Of a DNA stretch of 64,000 bases, positions 48,542-57,374 are shown in pieces. The notes under the pieces were generated by a model, which had not been told where the DNA came from, did not search any database, and worked only from the letters and a program-made list of their open reading frames with translations. The number at the start of each line of letters is the position of its first letter. Position 1 is the stretch's first letter. This stretch comes from Actinomycetes bacterium (GTDB taxonomy: Bacteria > Actinomycetota > Actinomycetes > Nanopelagicales > Nanopelagicaceae): assembly GCA_947383695.1 (NCBI GenBank), contig OX376642.1, positions 496,001 to 560,000 on the forward strand, in the 5' to 3' direction. A program made the translations under genes and the position numbers.

Positions 48542-49324
48542 ATGACGGAGTACAAGGTTTCATACGCTCCTCCAACGGGAAAACCTCTTGGCACAAATCT
48601 CACCTTCAAAATCTGCACCAAAATTGTCATCCCACTTTTAAATGCCGTCGGAAAGAAGCAGTGGCGTGGGGGAGATAACATCCCCAAAAGTGGAAAGGTC
48701 ATTATTGCGAGCAACCATGTTTCTTACCTCGATGTTCTTTTCTTTGCTCACTTTCTCTTTCGCAATGGTCGAGCCCCTCGTTTTATAGGTAAGGAAGGGG
48801 TCTTCAAAGTCCCTGTTATCGGCAAGATTCTTTTAGCTGCTGGTCAAATACCTGTGATGCGCGAAAGTAAAGATGCTGCCAAGGCGTTAGAGCACGCAAT
48901 CAAACTTTTAGAAGCTGGACATTGTTTAGGGGTGTATCCAGAAGGAACTTTGACTCGAGATCCTGATGGTTGGCCGATGGTGGCAAAGACAGGATTAGCG
49001 CGATTGGCAATCATTACCCATGCACCTGTAATTCCAGTTGCACAATGGGGCTCTCAAATCGTTATGCCAACCTATGAAAAGAAAATTAAGCTCTTTCCTA
49101 GAACTCCCATAAAAATGTTGGCGGGTAAGCCTCTTGATCTATCTCCTTGGTATGGAAAAGAGAATGATCCAGAAGCACTTCGAGAAGCAACCGCCTTCGT
49201 AATGCGTGAACTAACTAATCTTGTCGAAGAGCTTCGTGGTGAAAAACGTCCAGTTGAAATTTTTGATCCGCATAACTCGGATCTCCCACGCACTGGAAAC
49301 TTCAAGAAGGCGAAGAAGAAGTGA
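48542..49324 (+). CDS. plsC: 1-acyl-glycerol-3-phosphate acyltransferase family protein
   Basis: 260-residue acyltransferase: catalytic NHVSYLD (H-x4-D) near residue 59 and EGTLTRD near 137, with a hydrophobic N-terminal region. It would make phosphatidic acid for CdsA. GTGA overlap with gpsA links it to glycerol-3-phosphate supply. The exact acyl acceptor is inferred from family and neighbours. Confidence 0.87.
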   Translation: MTEYKVSYAPPTGKPLGTNLTFKICTKIVIPLLNAVGKKQWRGGDNIPKSGKVIIASNHVSYLDVLFFAHFLFRNGRAPRFIGKEGVFKVPVIGKILLAAGQIPVMRESKDAAKALEHAIKLLEAGHCLGVYPEGTLTRDPDGWPMVAKTGLARLAIITHAPVIPVAQWGSQIVMPTYEKKIKLFPRTPIKMLAGKPLDLSPWYGKENDPEALREATAFVMRELTNLVEELRGEKRPVEIFDPHNSDLPRTGNFKKAKKK

Positions 49325-50322
49325 GCAAGGTTGTAGTTCTTGGCGCGGGTCAATGGGGCACAACAATGGCCCAGGTCTTATGTGATGCCGGAAACCATGT
49401 ATTGATGTGGGGCAGAAGCCAAGAATTAGTAGATGAAGTAAATAACAAGCACACAAACTCCAAGTATTTGGATGAGAACATTTTGCCGGTTGGTCTGAAG
49501 GCAACAACTGATCTACGTGAGGCTTTTGAATACTCCAATGTTTATGTACTGGCAGTTCCTGCTCAGACTCTTCGTGAAAATCTCACCGCCTGGAAATCGA
49601 TGGTTCAACCCAACGCTTTGTTCGTCAGTACGCTCAAAGGTATTGAAGTAAGCACGATGTCTCGCATGACGGAGATTATCACTGAGGTCATGCAGACTGA
49701 AAACATCGCGATCATTACTGGACCAAACCTGGCTAATGAGCTTATTTTGCGCCAACCAGCAGGTGCGGTTTCTGCAGCGGCAACGGTTGCAATCGCAGAA
49801 AAGGTTCAACAGCTTTTTACAACTCCGTATTACCGCGTCTACACATCGGTCGATGTTTTAGGGTGCGAACTTGCTGGTGCAATCAAAAGTGTCATTGCAT
49901 TAGCGGTGGGTATTTCCATTGGAATGGGGTACGGAGAAAACACCCAAGCGATGCTGATTACTCGTGGCCTCAATGAGGTTGCCCGCTTATGTGCAGCTCA
50001 TAACGCAGATCCGCTGAGCGCTGCAGGTCTTGCAGGTATGGGAGATCTCGTTGCTAGTTGTGGATCAGCTCTTTCTCGAAACCGTACCTTTGGTGAAGTT
50101 TTAGGTAAAAGCGGTTCTATGGAGGTTGCTAAAACTCAGGTGGCAAAAACAGTTGAAGGTGTTGCCTCATCAAGTGCGGTACTCGAAATTGCACACCGCG
50201 TCGGAATCGAAGTTCCAGTTATCGAAGCGGTGGCAGATGTAGTTTCAGGCTCGTTGACTCCAGAACAAGCACTTGATCGGCTTATGGAAATAACCACTAA
50301 AGCAGAAAACTTCATTCGATGA
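49321..50322 (+). CDS. gpsA: Glycerol-3-phosphate dehydrogenase [NAD(P)+]
   Basis: 333-residue enzyme forming sn-glycerol 3-phosphate from dihydroxyacetone phosphate. Rossmann GAGQWGTTMAQVL at the N terminus, FVSTLKGIEV, GPNLANEL, and the catalytic Lys in ELAGAIKSVIALAVGI are present. GTG start overlaps the plsC stop and its stop overlaps ddl (ATGA). Confidence 0.95.
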   Translation: MSKVVVLGAGQWGTTMAQVLCDAGNHVLMWGRSQELVDEVNNKHTNSKYLDENILPVGLKATTDLREAFEYSNVYVLAVPAQTLRENLTAWKSMVQPNALFVSTLKGIEVSTMSRMTEIITEVMQTENIAIITGPNLANELILRQPAGAVSAAATVAIAEKVQQLFTTPYYRVYTSVDVLGCELAGAIKSVIALAVGISIGMGYGENTQAMLITRGLNEVARLCAAHNADPLSAAGLAGMGDLVASCGSALSRNRTFGEVLGKSGSMEVAKTQVAKTVEGVASSSAVLEIAHRVGIEVPVIEAVADVVSGSLTPEQALDRLMEITTKAENFIR

Positions 50323-51353
50323 GCAAACTAACAGTTGCGATTATTTGTGGAGGCCCAAGTAGTGAACATGAGGTTTCATGTGTATCGGGCGGGGGAGTCT
50401 TAAAGGGCCTCGATAAGAAGAGCTTTACGCCGATTTTAATTGGAATAACCAAGGCGGGCAAGTGGGTTGCACTGGATGAAAACTACCCGTTAGCAATTAA
50501 AGACAAGGTCATGCCAACGATTGAAGACAATGGAACAAGGGTCGAGCTTGCACAAGGTGGGTTAGTAATTGATGGTTCCTTTGTAAAGATTGATTGCATC
50601 TTTTCAATTCTTCATGGTGAGTTTGGTGAAGATGGAAAGATTCAGCAGCTACTAGAGGATGCACATATTCCCTATGTCGGTAGCGGAGTAAAGGCTTCAG
50701 CAGATGCAATGGATAAAGCACTGGCTAAAGAGCTCTTTTCTGCAGCGGGGTTAACGGTTGCACCCGGAATTGTTGTGCACAGATCAGATCCACACCCAGA
50801 TGCGAACTCACTTTCCTACCCAGTCTTTGTAAAGCCATCGAGCGGTGGATCTAGCCGTGGCACACACAAAGTTAAATCAGCTGACAAATTAACTGCTGCC
50901 ATCAATGATGCTTTCTTGTATGACTCAAAGGTGTTGATTGAATCCGCCATCAATGGACGGGAAATTGAGTGTGCAGTTCTGGAACGAGATGGAACTAGTT
51001 ACGCATCCGTTGTCGGAGAAATTGTTGTTAACCCTCAATTTGAGTTTTATGATTTCGAGGCTAAGTACTTAGATGATGCAACAACTGTAAAGATTCCCGC
51101 TGATATTCCTGAGGCAGATGCTCAAGCAATTCAAATTGCAGCAATGCAAGCCTTTGATGCGATCGGATGTGCCGGGCTTGCCCGCTGTGATTTCTTCTAT
51201 ACCAATGAGAATCAGATCATCATTAACGAGATCAACACCTTGCCTGGATTTACTGGAACCAGTGTGTACCCCAAGTTATGGCAAGCAACGGGTGTTACCT
51301 ACTCAGATTTGATTACAGCTCTTATCGACTCTGCAATAAATAAGGCGGTTTAA
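50319..51353 (+). CDS. ddl: D-alanine-D-alanine ligase
   Basis: 344-residue ATP-grasp ligase making the peptidoglycan dipeptide. ICGGPSSEHEVSCVSG, FSILHGEFGEDG, KPSSGGSSRGTHKV, and RCDFFYTNENQIIINEINTLPGFT (cited by INEINTLPGFT) are present. gpsA-ddl-RAM-thiL is a conserved order. Confidence 0.95.
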   Translation: MSKLTVAIICGGPSSEHEVSCVSGGGVLKGLDKKSFTPILIGITKAGKWVALDENYPLAIKDKVMPTIEDNGTRVELAQGGLVIDGSFVKIDCIFSILHGEFGEDGKIQQLLEDAHIPYVGSGVKASADAMDKALAKELFSAAGLTVAPGIVVHRSDPHPDANSLSYPVFVKPSSGGSSRGTHKVKSADKLTAAINDAFLYDSKVLIESAINGREIECAVLERDGTSYASVVGEIVVNPQFEFYDFEAKYLDDATTVKIPADIPEADAQAIQIAAMQAFDAIGCAGLARCDFFYTNENQIIINEINTLPGFTGTSVYPKLWQATGVTYSDLITALIDSAINKAV

Positions 51354-51358
51354 AGAGT

Positions 51359-51598
51359 TTAGCTCAGGTGTGTAACTGGGCAGGTCAAGGTACGTGTAAT
51401 TCCAGGAACTGCTTGAACCTTTGAAAGAACTAGGCGACCAAACTCTTCCATGCTTGATGCTTCTGCACGCATGATTACATCGTAAGGACCAGTAACTCCT
51501 TCAGACAATGTAACGCCAGGAATCTTTGCCACGGCATCTGCAACTCCAGTTGCCTTGCCAACTTCTGTTTGAATCAAGATAAAAGCCTGTACTGACAT
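51359..51598 (-). CDS. Stand-alone RAM/AsnC ligand-binding domain protein
   Basis: 79 residues forming only the Lrp/AsnC C-terminal RAM fold (AFILIQTEVGKATGVADAVAKIPGV, cited by FILIQTEVGKATGVADAV; then GPYDVIMRAEASSMEEF). No DNA-binding HTH is present or encoded next to it. Such small proteins sit between ddl and thiL in many actinobacteria; an amino-acid-sensing or oligomerising role is plausible but unproven. AAAGGA precedes the ATG at 51598. Confidence 0.85.
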   Translation of the reverse strand: MSVQAFILIQTEVGKATGVADAVAKIPGVTLSEGVTGPYDVIMRAEASSMEEFGRLVLSKVQAVPGITRTLTCPVTHLS

Positions 51599-51660
51599 GA
51601 GATGTCCTTTCTGGTCGATGGCAAACGCTACCGCAGATGAGCCCCATCGAGGTAGTCGAT

Positions 51661-51666
51661 TAGGCT
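51661..51666 (+). promoter_or_regulatory. Predicted -10 box of a leaderless thiL mRNA
   Basis: TAGGCT ends 7 nt before ATG 51674, with no Shine-Dalgarno sequence in between. Confidence 0.5.
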
Positions 51667-51673
51667 AAGCGGT

Positions 51674-52594
51674 ATGAACTTCGATGAGGCTGGGGTAATT
51701 GCCGCACTGGCACGCATCTTTGGCACCTCGCAGCGCGGAGTCGAGATCGGTATCGGAGATGATGCAGCTGTTGTAAAAACATCTGAGCGAACCGCAATCA
51801 CTACCGATATCGCTGTTGAAGGAACACATTTTTCTACTCAGTGGAGTAGCGCCTTTGATATTGGTCGAAAGATCACCGCAGCAAACCTGGCCGATATCTA
51901 CGCGATGGGTGGCTCACCAAAATTCTTGGTAGCTGCGGTAACTCTTACAGGTGAAGAGTCAATGGAATGGATTGAAGATCTTGCCGAAGGTATTGCACAT
52001 GAGGCCAGCAGTTGTGGCGCTTATGTTGTCGGAGGAGATCTTACAAAGGGCCCCTGCAAAGTTATTTCAATTACCGCAATAGGCCAGATCGATACCGCGA
52101 TTACACGATCTGGTGCACAAGCCGGAGATTCCATTTACATCTCTTCACTACCCGGTTGGTCTGCTGCAGGCTTGGCAATTATTGACAAGGATCTGGAGAC
52201 AGATTTAGCCCTTCACGCTGTATCAGAGTTTTGCGCACCAACGGTTGATTACTCAGCAGCGGTGCAGTTTTCAAATGGTAAAGCCACATCGCTGTGCGAT
52301 ATCAGCGATGCCCTTGTGATTCAGGCAGAGCAAATCGCTTCCGCATCACAGGTTCAGTTAAGTATTGAAAAGGATTTGATTTGTAAGCACCCTGAGTTTG
52401 GAACTTTAAGTGAACTTGCTGATTCGCAAGGCATCGATGTGTGGCAATGGATTCTGGCTGGCGGCGAGGATCATGTATTCCTAGCAACTGGCAAAGAGCT
52501 AGATGGATTTCGTATCGGCTCAGTTCAGTCAGGCTCAGGTGTAGTTGGTGTAGAAATGAAAAAAGCGCCAGATACCTGGCGCCATTTCAATTAA
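51674..52594 (+). CDS. thiL: Thiamine-monophosphate kinase
   Basis: 306-residue PurM-like kinase making thiamine diphosphate. GIGDDAAVVKTSE, DIAVEGTHF, ANLADIYAMGG, VVGGDLTKG and LAGGEDH are the expected nucleotide and metal sites. The last codons double as the terminator of rpmB on the other strand (52559-52582). Confidence 0.94.
   Translation: MNFDEAGVIAALARIFGTSQRGVEIGIGDDAAVVKTSERTAITTDIAVEGTHFSTQWSSAFDIGRKITAANLADIYAMGGSPKFLVAAVTLTGEESMEWIEDLAEGIAHEASSCGAYVVGGDLTKGPCKVISITAIGQIDTAITRSGAQAGDSIYISSLPGWSAAGLAIIDKDLETDLALHAVSEFCAPTVDYSAAVQFSNGKATSLCDISDALVIQAEQIASASQVQLSIEKDLICKHPEFGTLSELADSQGIDVWQWILAGGEDHVFLATGKELDGFRIGSVQSGSGVVGVEMKKAPDTWRHFN
52559..52582 (-). terminator. Rho-independent terminator of rpmB, inside the thiL coding sequence
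   Basis: Read on the reverse strand, GCGCCAG-GTAT-CTGGCGC (7-bp stem, 52582-52565) is followed by TTTTTT (52564-52559), 34 nt after the rpmB stop. On the forward strand the same bases encode the last residues of ThiL. Confidence 0.85.
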
Positions 52595-52615
52595 AACTGT
52601 ACAAAGGTAAGAAAT

Positions 52616-52801
52616 TTATCGCGTTACTTTTCCAGCCTTAAGGCATGAAGTACAAACGTTTTGACGCTTTGCAGTTCCACCAACAAGGGTGCGCACGCGC
52701 TGGATATTTGGATTCCAACGACGACGGGTCTTCACCTGTGAGTGAGAAACATTGTTTCCGAAGCTGGGCCCCTTGCCACAGATATCGCATGTTGATGCCA
52801 C
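52616..52801 (-). CDS. rpmB: Large-subunit ribosomal protein bL28
   Basis: 61-residue L28 of the zinc-binding (C+) form, with C5-x2-C8 and C50-x2-C53. VSHSQVKTRRRWNPNIQ is diagnostic. GTG 52801 follows AAAGGAG by 7 nt. It sits alone on the reverse strand between thiL and recG, with its own promoter and terminator. Confidence 0.95.
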   Translation of the reverse strand: MASTCDICGKGPSFGNNVSHSQVKTRRRWNPNIQRVRTLVGGTAKRQNVCTSCLKAGKVTR

Positions 52802-52827
52802 AGCGGTACTCCTTTAAATATCGACTA

Positions 52828-52855
52828 GTTCCAATGGGAACAGGGCGTAAGGGTA
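52828..52855 (-). promoter_or_regulatory. rpmB -10 box and leader hairpin
   Basis: On the reverse strand TACCCT (52855-52850) is the likely -10, the same hexamer as in the rpsO region. The leader begins with a 5-bp hairpin GTTCC-CATT-GGAAC (52841-52828) before the AAAGGAG. Confidence 0.45.
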
Positions 52856-52939
52856 GCGTGAAGGCGGGCTGAGATGCCAATTTGAGCGTGTGCGAGCAAC
52901 TCTCATGCGCGGGTTGGCTGGTTTAGCGTAGATGCGAGA

Positions 52940-52945
52940 GAGAAT
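52940..52945 (+). promoter_or_regulatory. Possible -10 box of a leaderless recG mRNA
   Basis: GAGAAT ends 6 nt before GTG 52952. It keeps the A and final T of the TANNNT pattern but not the first T, so it is a weaker case. Confidence 0.35.
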
Positions 52946-52951
52946 GCTCGC

Positions 52952-55129
52952 GTGGCCACATTAGAGAACAAGGTTTCCACCGTTGTCGGTGACCGCACCG
53001 CCAAAGTTCTTTCAACGGTCTTTGGCATTGCCACTGTCGGCGATCTCATGCGTCACTATCCACGACGGTACATGGTCCGTGGTGAGCTATCTGATATCTC
53101 TGAACTACGCGAAGGTGATGAGACCACCATCTTGGCGCAGATCTACTCCACAACAAATAGACCGCTGCGAGGTCGCAAGGGGAGCATCCTTGAGGTCGTT
53201 GTCACTGATGGAACCGACAAGTTATCCCTAACATTTTTCAATCAAGCCTGGCGAGAAAAGGGTTTAAAGGTTGGGCGACAAGGTTTGTTTGCTGGAAAAA
53301 TCGGAGTCTTTAATAACAAGAAGCAGTTGGCACATCCTGATTATGAATTAATCCCAGATGGCTCCGATGTTGATTCTGCTGTTGAAGGCTTTGCCGGAAA
53401 ATTTCTGCCGGTGTATCCCGCCTCATCCAAACTTCCTTCATGGAAGATTTCTCAATGCGCACAACTTGCAATTGGCGCATTAGATGAGATCGATGATTTC
53501 CTGCCTGAATCCATACGCGAAAAACACAATTACCCAACACTGCATCAAGCTCTGGTGCAATTACATCAACCTGCCGATTTAGATCATGCAGAGACTGCAC
53601 GTGAGCGTTTAACCTTTGATGAGGCATTTCTTCTTCAATCCCTATTGGTGATGCGCAGAATTGAGCTAAAGAAGCTCAACTCGACTTCCAGAAAAAGGGT
53701 TGCAGGTGGTCTTCTAGATACCTTTGATTCATCACTTCCATTTGAATTAACGGCAGGGCAGCTCGCGGTGTGCAAAGAGATTGAAAGTGATTTAGCACAA
53801 CCGCATCCGATGCATCGTTTACTGCAAGGTGAGGTTGGATCTGGAAAGACAATCGTTGCCTTACGCGCAATGTTGGCGGTTGTTGATAGCGGGGGACAGG
53901 CCGCACTTCTTGCACCAACAGAAGTTCTTGCTGCTCAGCATCTTCGAACTATCCAACGACAGCTGGGTACTTTGGCACAAGGTGGAATGCTGGGCGGATC
54001 CGATAAAGGTACACAAATTACTTTGATTACCGGATCGCAATCGGCGCAAGCGCGAAGAGAAGCCCTAGCAAAAGCTGCTGATGGAAGTGCGGGAATTGTT
54101 ATTGGAACCCATGCGCTATTGGGCGAATCAGTTGTATTCAAAGATCTCGGCTTAATAGTTGTAGATGAACAACATAGATTTGGTGTTGAACAAAGAGATG
54201 CGCTGAAAGAGAAAGCGGTGCTTCCTCCTCACTTACTAGTAATGACCGCAACTCCGATTCCTCGCACAGTTGCTATGACGGTGTTTGGAGATTTAGATGT
54301 TTCAACCCTTCGCGAACTTCCGTTGGGTCGACAGCCAATTACTACCCATGTAGTTCCTGTAAAGGAAAAGCCAAACTACTTGGATCGAGCCTGGGCCAGA
54401 ATCCGTGAAGAGGTTTCACAAGGCCATCAGGCCTACATAGTTGCCCCGCGCATCACTGCAGATCCTGATGCAGGCGCTGATGCAGATTTAGATTTTCTCT
54501 TTGGCGAAGAATCAGATGAGATCTCTTCAGTCGAAGAACTTGCACCCATGCTGCACTCTGGACCGCTACAGGGACTCAAAATTGCGGTGCTGCACGGCCG
54601 ACTACCTGCAGAGGAAAAAGAGGCCACGATGCAAGCCTTTTCACAAGGCGATATCGATGTGCTGGTTTCAACAACTGTTATTGAAGTTGGCGTAGATGTT
54701 GCTAATGCAACAATCATGGTGATTATGGATGCGGATAGGTTTGGCGTTTCCCAGTTACATCAATTAAGAGGACGTGTTGGTCGCGGAACATCACCTGGAC
54801 TGTGTCTTTTGGTCTCACAGTGCGAAGAGTTAACCCCTGCACGCGAAAGATTAAATGCCGTTGCCGGAACTCTGGATGGCTTTGAACTCTCACGAATCGA
54901 CCTAGAACAACGTCGCGAAGGTGATGTTTTAGGTAGAAATCAATCAGGAACTCAATCTCATCTGCGCCTTTTGCGTGTCTTAAGGGATGAATCATTGATT
55001 GAACAAGCCCGCGATGATGCAGAGCAATTAATCGCTAAAGATAATGAGTTAAGAGACTATCCTGCGCTTAGGAAAGAGCTCGCCCAATTGCAGCGAGATC
55101 AAGCGGTCGATTATTTGGATAAGGGTTAG
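52952..55129 (+). CDS. recG: ATP-dependent DNA helicase RecG
   Basis: 725-residue branch-migration helicase for stalled forks and recombination intermediates. N-terminal wedge/OB domain (about residues 55-150), helicase motif I GEVGSGKT near 294, motif II DEQH, FGVEQRDAL, MTATPIPRT and motif VI QLRGRVGRG. GTG start chosen from promoter spacing and family N terminus. Confidence 0.95.
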   Translation: MATLENKVSTVVGDRTAKVLSTVFGIATVGDLMRHYPRRYMVRGELSDISELREGDETTILAQIYSTTNRPLRGRKGSILEVVVTDGTDKLSLTFFNQAWREKGLKVGRQGLFAGKIGVFNNKKQLAHPDYELIPDGSDVDSAVEGFAGKFLPVYPASSKLPSWKISQCAQLAIGALDEIDDFLPESIREKHNYPTLHQALVQLHQPADLDHAETARERLTFDEAFLLQSLLVMRRIELKKLNSTSRKRVAGGLLDTFDSSLPFELTAGQLAVCKEIESDLAQPHPMHRLLQGEVGSGKTIVALRAMLAVVDSGGQAALLAPTEVLAAQHLRTIQRQLGTLAQGGMLGGSDKGTQITLITGSQSAQARREALAKAADGSAGIVIGTHALLGESVVFKDLGLIVVDEQHRFGVEQRDALKEKAVLPPHLLVMTATPIPRTVAMTVFGDLDVSTLRELPLGRQPITTHVVPVKEKPNYLDRAWARIREEVSQGHQAYIVAPRITADPDAGADADLDFLFGEESDEISSVEELAPMLHSGPLQGLKIAVLHGRLPAEEKEATMQAFSQGDIDVLVSTTVIEVGVDVANATIMVIMDADRFGVSQLHQLRGRVGRGTSPGLCLLVSQCEELTPARERLNAVAGTLDGFELSRIDLEQRREGDVLGRNQSGTQSHLRLLRVLRDESLIEQARDDAEQLIAKDNELRDYPALRKELAQLQRDQAVDYLDKG

Positions 55130-55133
55130 AACA

Positions 55134-55703
55134 TTGAGAATCATTGCCGGTGTTGCACGAGGTCGAACCTTAGGAACTGTTGCAGGTGCAACTCGTCCAA
55201 CCTCTGATCGAGCTCGAGAAGGTTTATTTTCATCCTTGACCTCCGAGTTTGGAAGTTTTGAGGGTTTGCACATTTTAGATCTCTTCGGAGGATCTGGTGC
55301 AATTGCATTGGAGTCGCTTTCACGTGGTGCAACCTTGGTCCACGTTGTTGAAAAAGATCATGAAGCGCAAAGAACTATTGAAACTAATTACGAATTAGTC
55401 AAAAAATCTAGCCCAAGTGGAAAGATGCAACTCTTTGGAATGAGTGCAGAGCGATTCTTAAAAGATCTTCCAAAAACTAAGTACCACCTTGTCTATATCG
55501 ATCCTCCATATGATTTCAGCAATCAAGCTGTTGAAGATGTTTTATCTGCATTACATGATGGAGAGTTTTTAAGTAGCGATGCCTTCATTGCAGTTGAGCG
55601 CACAGCACGAGGGGCTCAATTCATTTGGCCTGATGCCTTTGCACCCGCTCGTGAGCGAAATTACGGGCAGGCGACCATTTATTACGCTAATTACCAGCCG
55701 TAA
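55134..55703 (+). CDS. rsmD: 16S rRNA (guanine-966-N2)-methyltransferase
   Basis: 189-residue SAM-dependent methyltransferase. RIIAGVARGRTL at the start, RPTSDRAREGLFSSL, the SAM motif LDLFGGSGAIALESLSRGA (cited by LDLFGGSGAIALE) and the catalytic DPPY are diagnostic. TTG 55134 is 4 nt after the recG stop, so translation is probably coupled. Confidence 0.93.
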   Translation: MRIIAGVARGRTLGTVAGATRPTSDRAREGLFSSLTSEFGSFEGLHILDLFGGSGAIALESLSRGATLVHVVEKDHEAQRTIETNYELVKKSSPSGKMQLFGMSAERFLKDLPKTKYHLVYIDPPYDFSNQAVEDVLSALHDGEFLSSDAFIAVERTARGAQFIWPDAFAPARERNYGQATIYYANYQP

Positions 55704-55729
55704 GAATGGATTACTTGGCTCCATCTTGC

Positions 55730-55735
55730 TAGCGT
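55730..55735 (+). promoter_or_regulatory. Predicted -10 box of a leaderless coaD mRNA
   Basis: TAGCGT ends 7 nt before ATG 55743, with no Shine-Dalgarno sequence. Confidence 0.45.
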
Positions 55736-55742
55736 TTACGCC

Positions 55743-56222
55743 ATGAAGCGCGCGGCATGCCCAGGATCCTTTGATCCAATTACATATGGGCATTTAGACA
55801 TCATTGAGCGTGCAGCTCAGCAGTTTGATCATGTCGTGGTCGCGGTACTTGAAAACCGAACTAAATCCAGCCTCTTTACAGTTCAAGAGCGTATTTCAAT
55901 GATCACCGAGGTCGTTGCAAAGTTTCCAAATGTCTCCGTTGATTCATGGAGCGGATTGCTGGTCGATTACTGCAAGAGCAATTCGATTCAGGCGATCGTA
56001 AAGGGTTTGCGCGCTGTTTCAGATTTTGATTATGAGCTACAGATGGCGCAGGTCAATTTGCAAGGATCGGGAGTTGAAACCATGTTTATGGCAACAGCCC
56101 CAACTCACTCTTTCCTTTCTTCATCATTAGTTAAAGAGCTGGCCCATTACAACGGCGATGTCTCAACAATGGTCCCACCATCAATTAACGAAGCACTCAA
56201 GCTACGAATAGCGGGGAAGTAA
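55743..56222 (+). CDS. coaD: Pantetheine-phosphate adenylyltransferase
   Basis: 159-residue nucleotidyltransferase of coenzyme A synthesis. CPGSFDPITYGHLDII holds the H-x-G-H-like active site (TYGH), with VKGLRAVSDFDYELQMA and the ISSxxVKEL-type end (SSSLVKELA). The next gene starts after one base. Confidence 0.96.
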   Translation: MKRAACPGSFDPITYGHLDIIERAAQQFDHVVVAVLENRTKSSLFTVQERISMITEVVAKFPNVSVDSWSGLLVDYCKSNSIQAIVKGLRAVSDFDYELQMAQVNLQGSGVETMFMATAPTHSFLSSSLVKELAHYNGDVSTMVPPSINEALKLRIAGK

Positions 56223-56223
56223 A

Positions 56224-56706
56224 ATGGATTCAGTTGAGAAGTTAACAGCAGCAATCACGATGGTCGAAGAGGCTCGTGGAGTTCCTTTGTCTGCAAGTTG
56301 CGTTGTTCATCGCGCTGAGATGCTCGAAGTTCTAGATGATGCCCGCGAAGCACTCCCGACTGATTTTGCTTCAGCGCAGAAAATTATCGAAACTCGTGAT
56401 GCCATTATTGAAGAAGCACGTGTGAGCGCTGAACAAATGATTGCAATCGCCCGTGAAGATGTAGCGCAGATGGTCGAGCAAACATCAATCGTTCAGATTG
56501 CACGCGATGAAGCACGTAAAATTCTAGATGATGCTCGTGAAACCGCAGAGATTGAAAAGGCTGAGGTTGAAGAGTACATCGATGGTCGTCTTGCAACTCT
56601 AGAAGTAATTCTCAACAAGACAATGGATGCCGTTTCTCGCGGTCGAGATCGCTTAGCTGGGGCAAATGATAAGGATGTTTTGTCTCAACTTGCAGATGAA
56701 AATTGA
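56224..56706 (+). CDS. DivIVA-like coiled-coil protein (SepIVA type)
   Basis: 160-residue, highly charged and almost entirely helical protein (RDAIIEEARVSAEQMIAIARED; IARDEARKILDDARETAEIEKAEVEEYIDGRL, cited by ARKILDDARETAEIEKAEVE). Between coaD and the DUF177-rpmF-rnc cluster, this is the position of the mycobacterial septal factor SepIVA (Rv2927c). A role in septation or polar envelope growth is inferred from position and helix pattern. Confidence 0.7.
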   Translation: MDSVEKLTAAITMVEEARGVPLSASCVVHRAEMLEVLDDAREALPTDFASAQKIIETRDAIIEEARVSAEQMIAIAREDVAQMVEQTSIVQIARDEARKILDDARETAEIEKAEVEEYIDGRLATLEVILNKTMDAVSRGRDRLAGANDKDVLSQLADEN

Positions 56707-56722
56707 TTCCTAGAAGAACTTC

Positions 56723-57310
56723 ATGAGCAAACAAGTAGATACATTTCAGCTCAATACTTATGAGTTACCTCGTCGTGCAGGCGAGATGAAAGAGTATGAG
56801 CTAGATATTGTTGTAAAGGAAAGTTTTGGAGTCGATCTAATAGCTGTTCCAGCAGGAGATTTGATCGAAGTAGATGTTCGTCTTGAGTCTGTCACTGAAG
56901 GTATTTTGCTGAGCGCAGATGTGTATGCGGTAGCAAAGGGCGAGTGCATCAGATGTTTGGACCCAGTTGAAATTGTTATCGATCGAAAGATTCAAGAGTT
57001 ATATAACTATGAACCCACCAATGAGCGGGGCAAGAGAAAGAAAAAGCAGGAAGAAACCCTCGAAGATTTAGAGATCGAGGATGAGCTCATGATGGATGGC
57101 GAGATCATGGATCTTGAAACACCGATCCGCGATGCGGTCGTTTTGTCCCTTCCAATCAACCCGCTTTGCACGCAGGATTGCCTAGGCCTATGTCCTGAAT
57201 GTGGGGGCAAATGGGCCGATCTACCCGAGGATCACGCACACGAGAGCATAGATGCCCGTTGGGCCGGTCTTGGTGGGCTTAGCCTCGAGGATCCCGATTT
57301 CAAGATTTAG
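56723..57310 (+). CDS. DUF177 (YceD family) protein
   Basis: 195-residue protein paired with rpmF in most bacteria. Features are CIRCLDPVE near residue 75, an acidic loop, and a C-terminal zinc-like CTQDCLGLCPECGG. Plant and bacterial relatives assist 23S rRNA maturation. ATG 56723 follows AGAAGAAC. Confidence 0.87.
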   Translation: MSKQVDTFQLNTYELPRRAGEMKEYELDIVVKESFGVDLIAVPAGDLIEVDVRLESVTEGILLSADVYAVAKGECIRCLDPVEIVIDRKIQELYNYEPTNERGKRKKKQEETLEDLEIEDELMMDGEIMDLETPIRDAVVLSLPINPLCTQDCLGLCPECGGKWADLPEDHAHESIDARWAGLGGLSLEDPDFKI

Positions 57311-57374
57311 CCCTTTTGAGGGATACTTTCCCTCTGCAGCCATGCTGCTCCATGATTGAGAAGAGGTTAGAACA

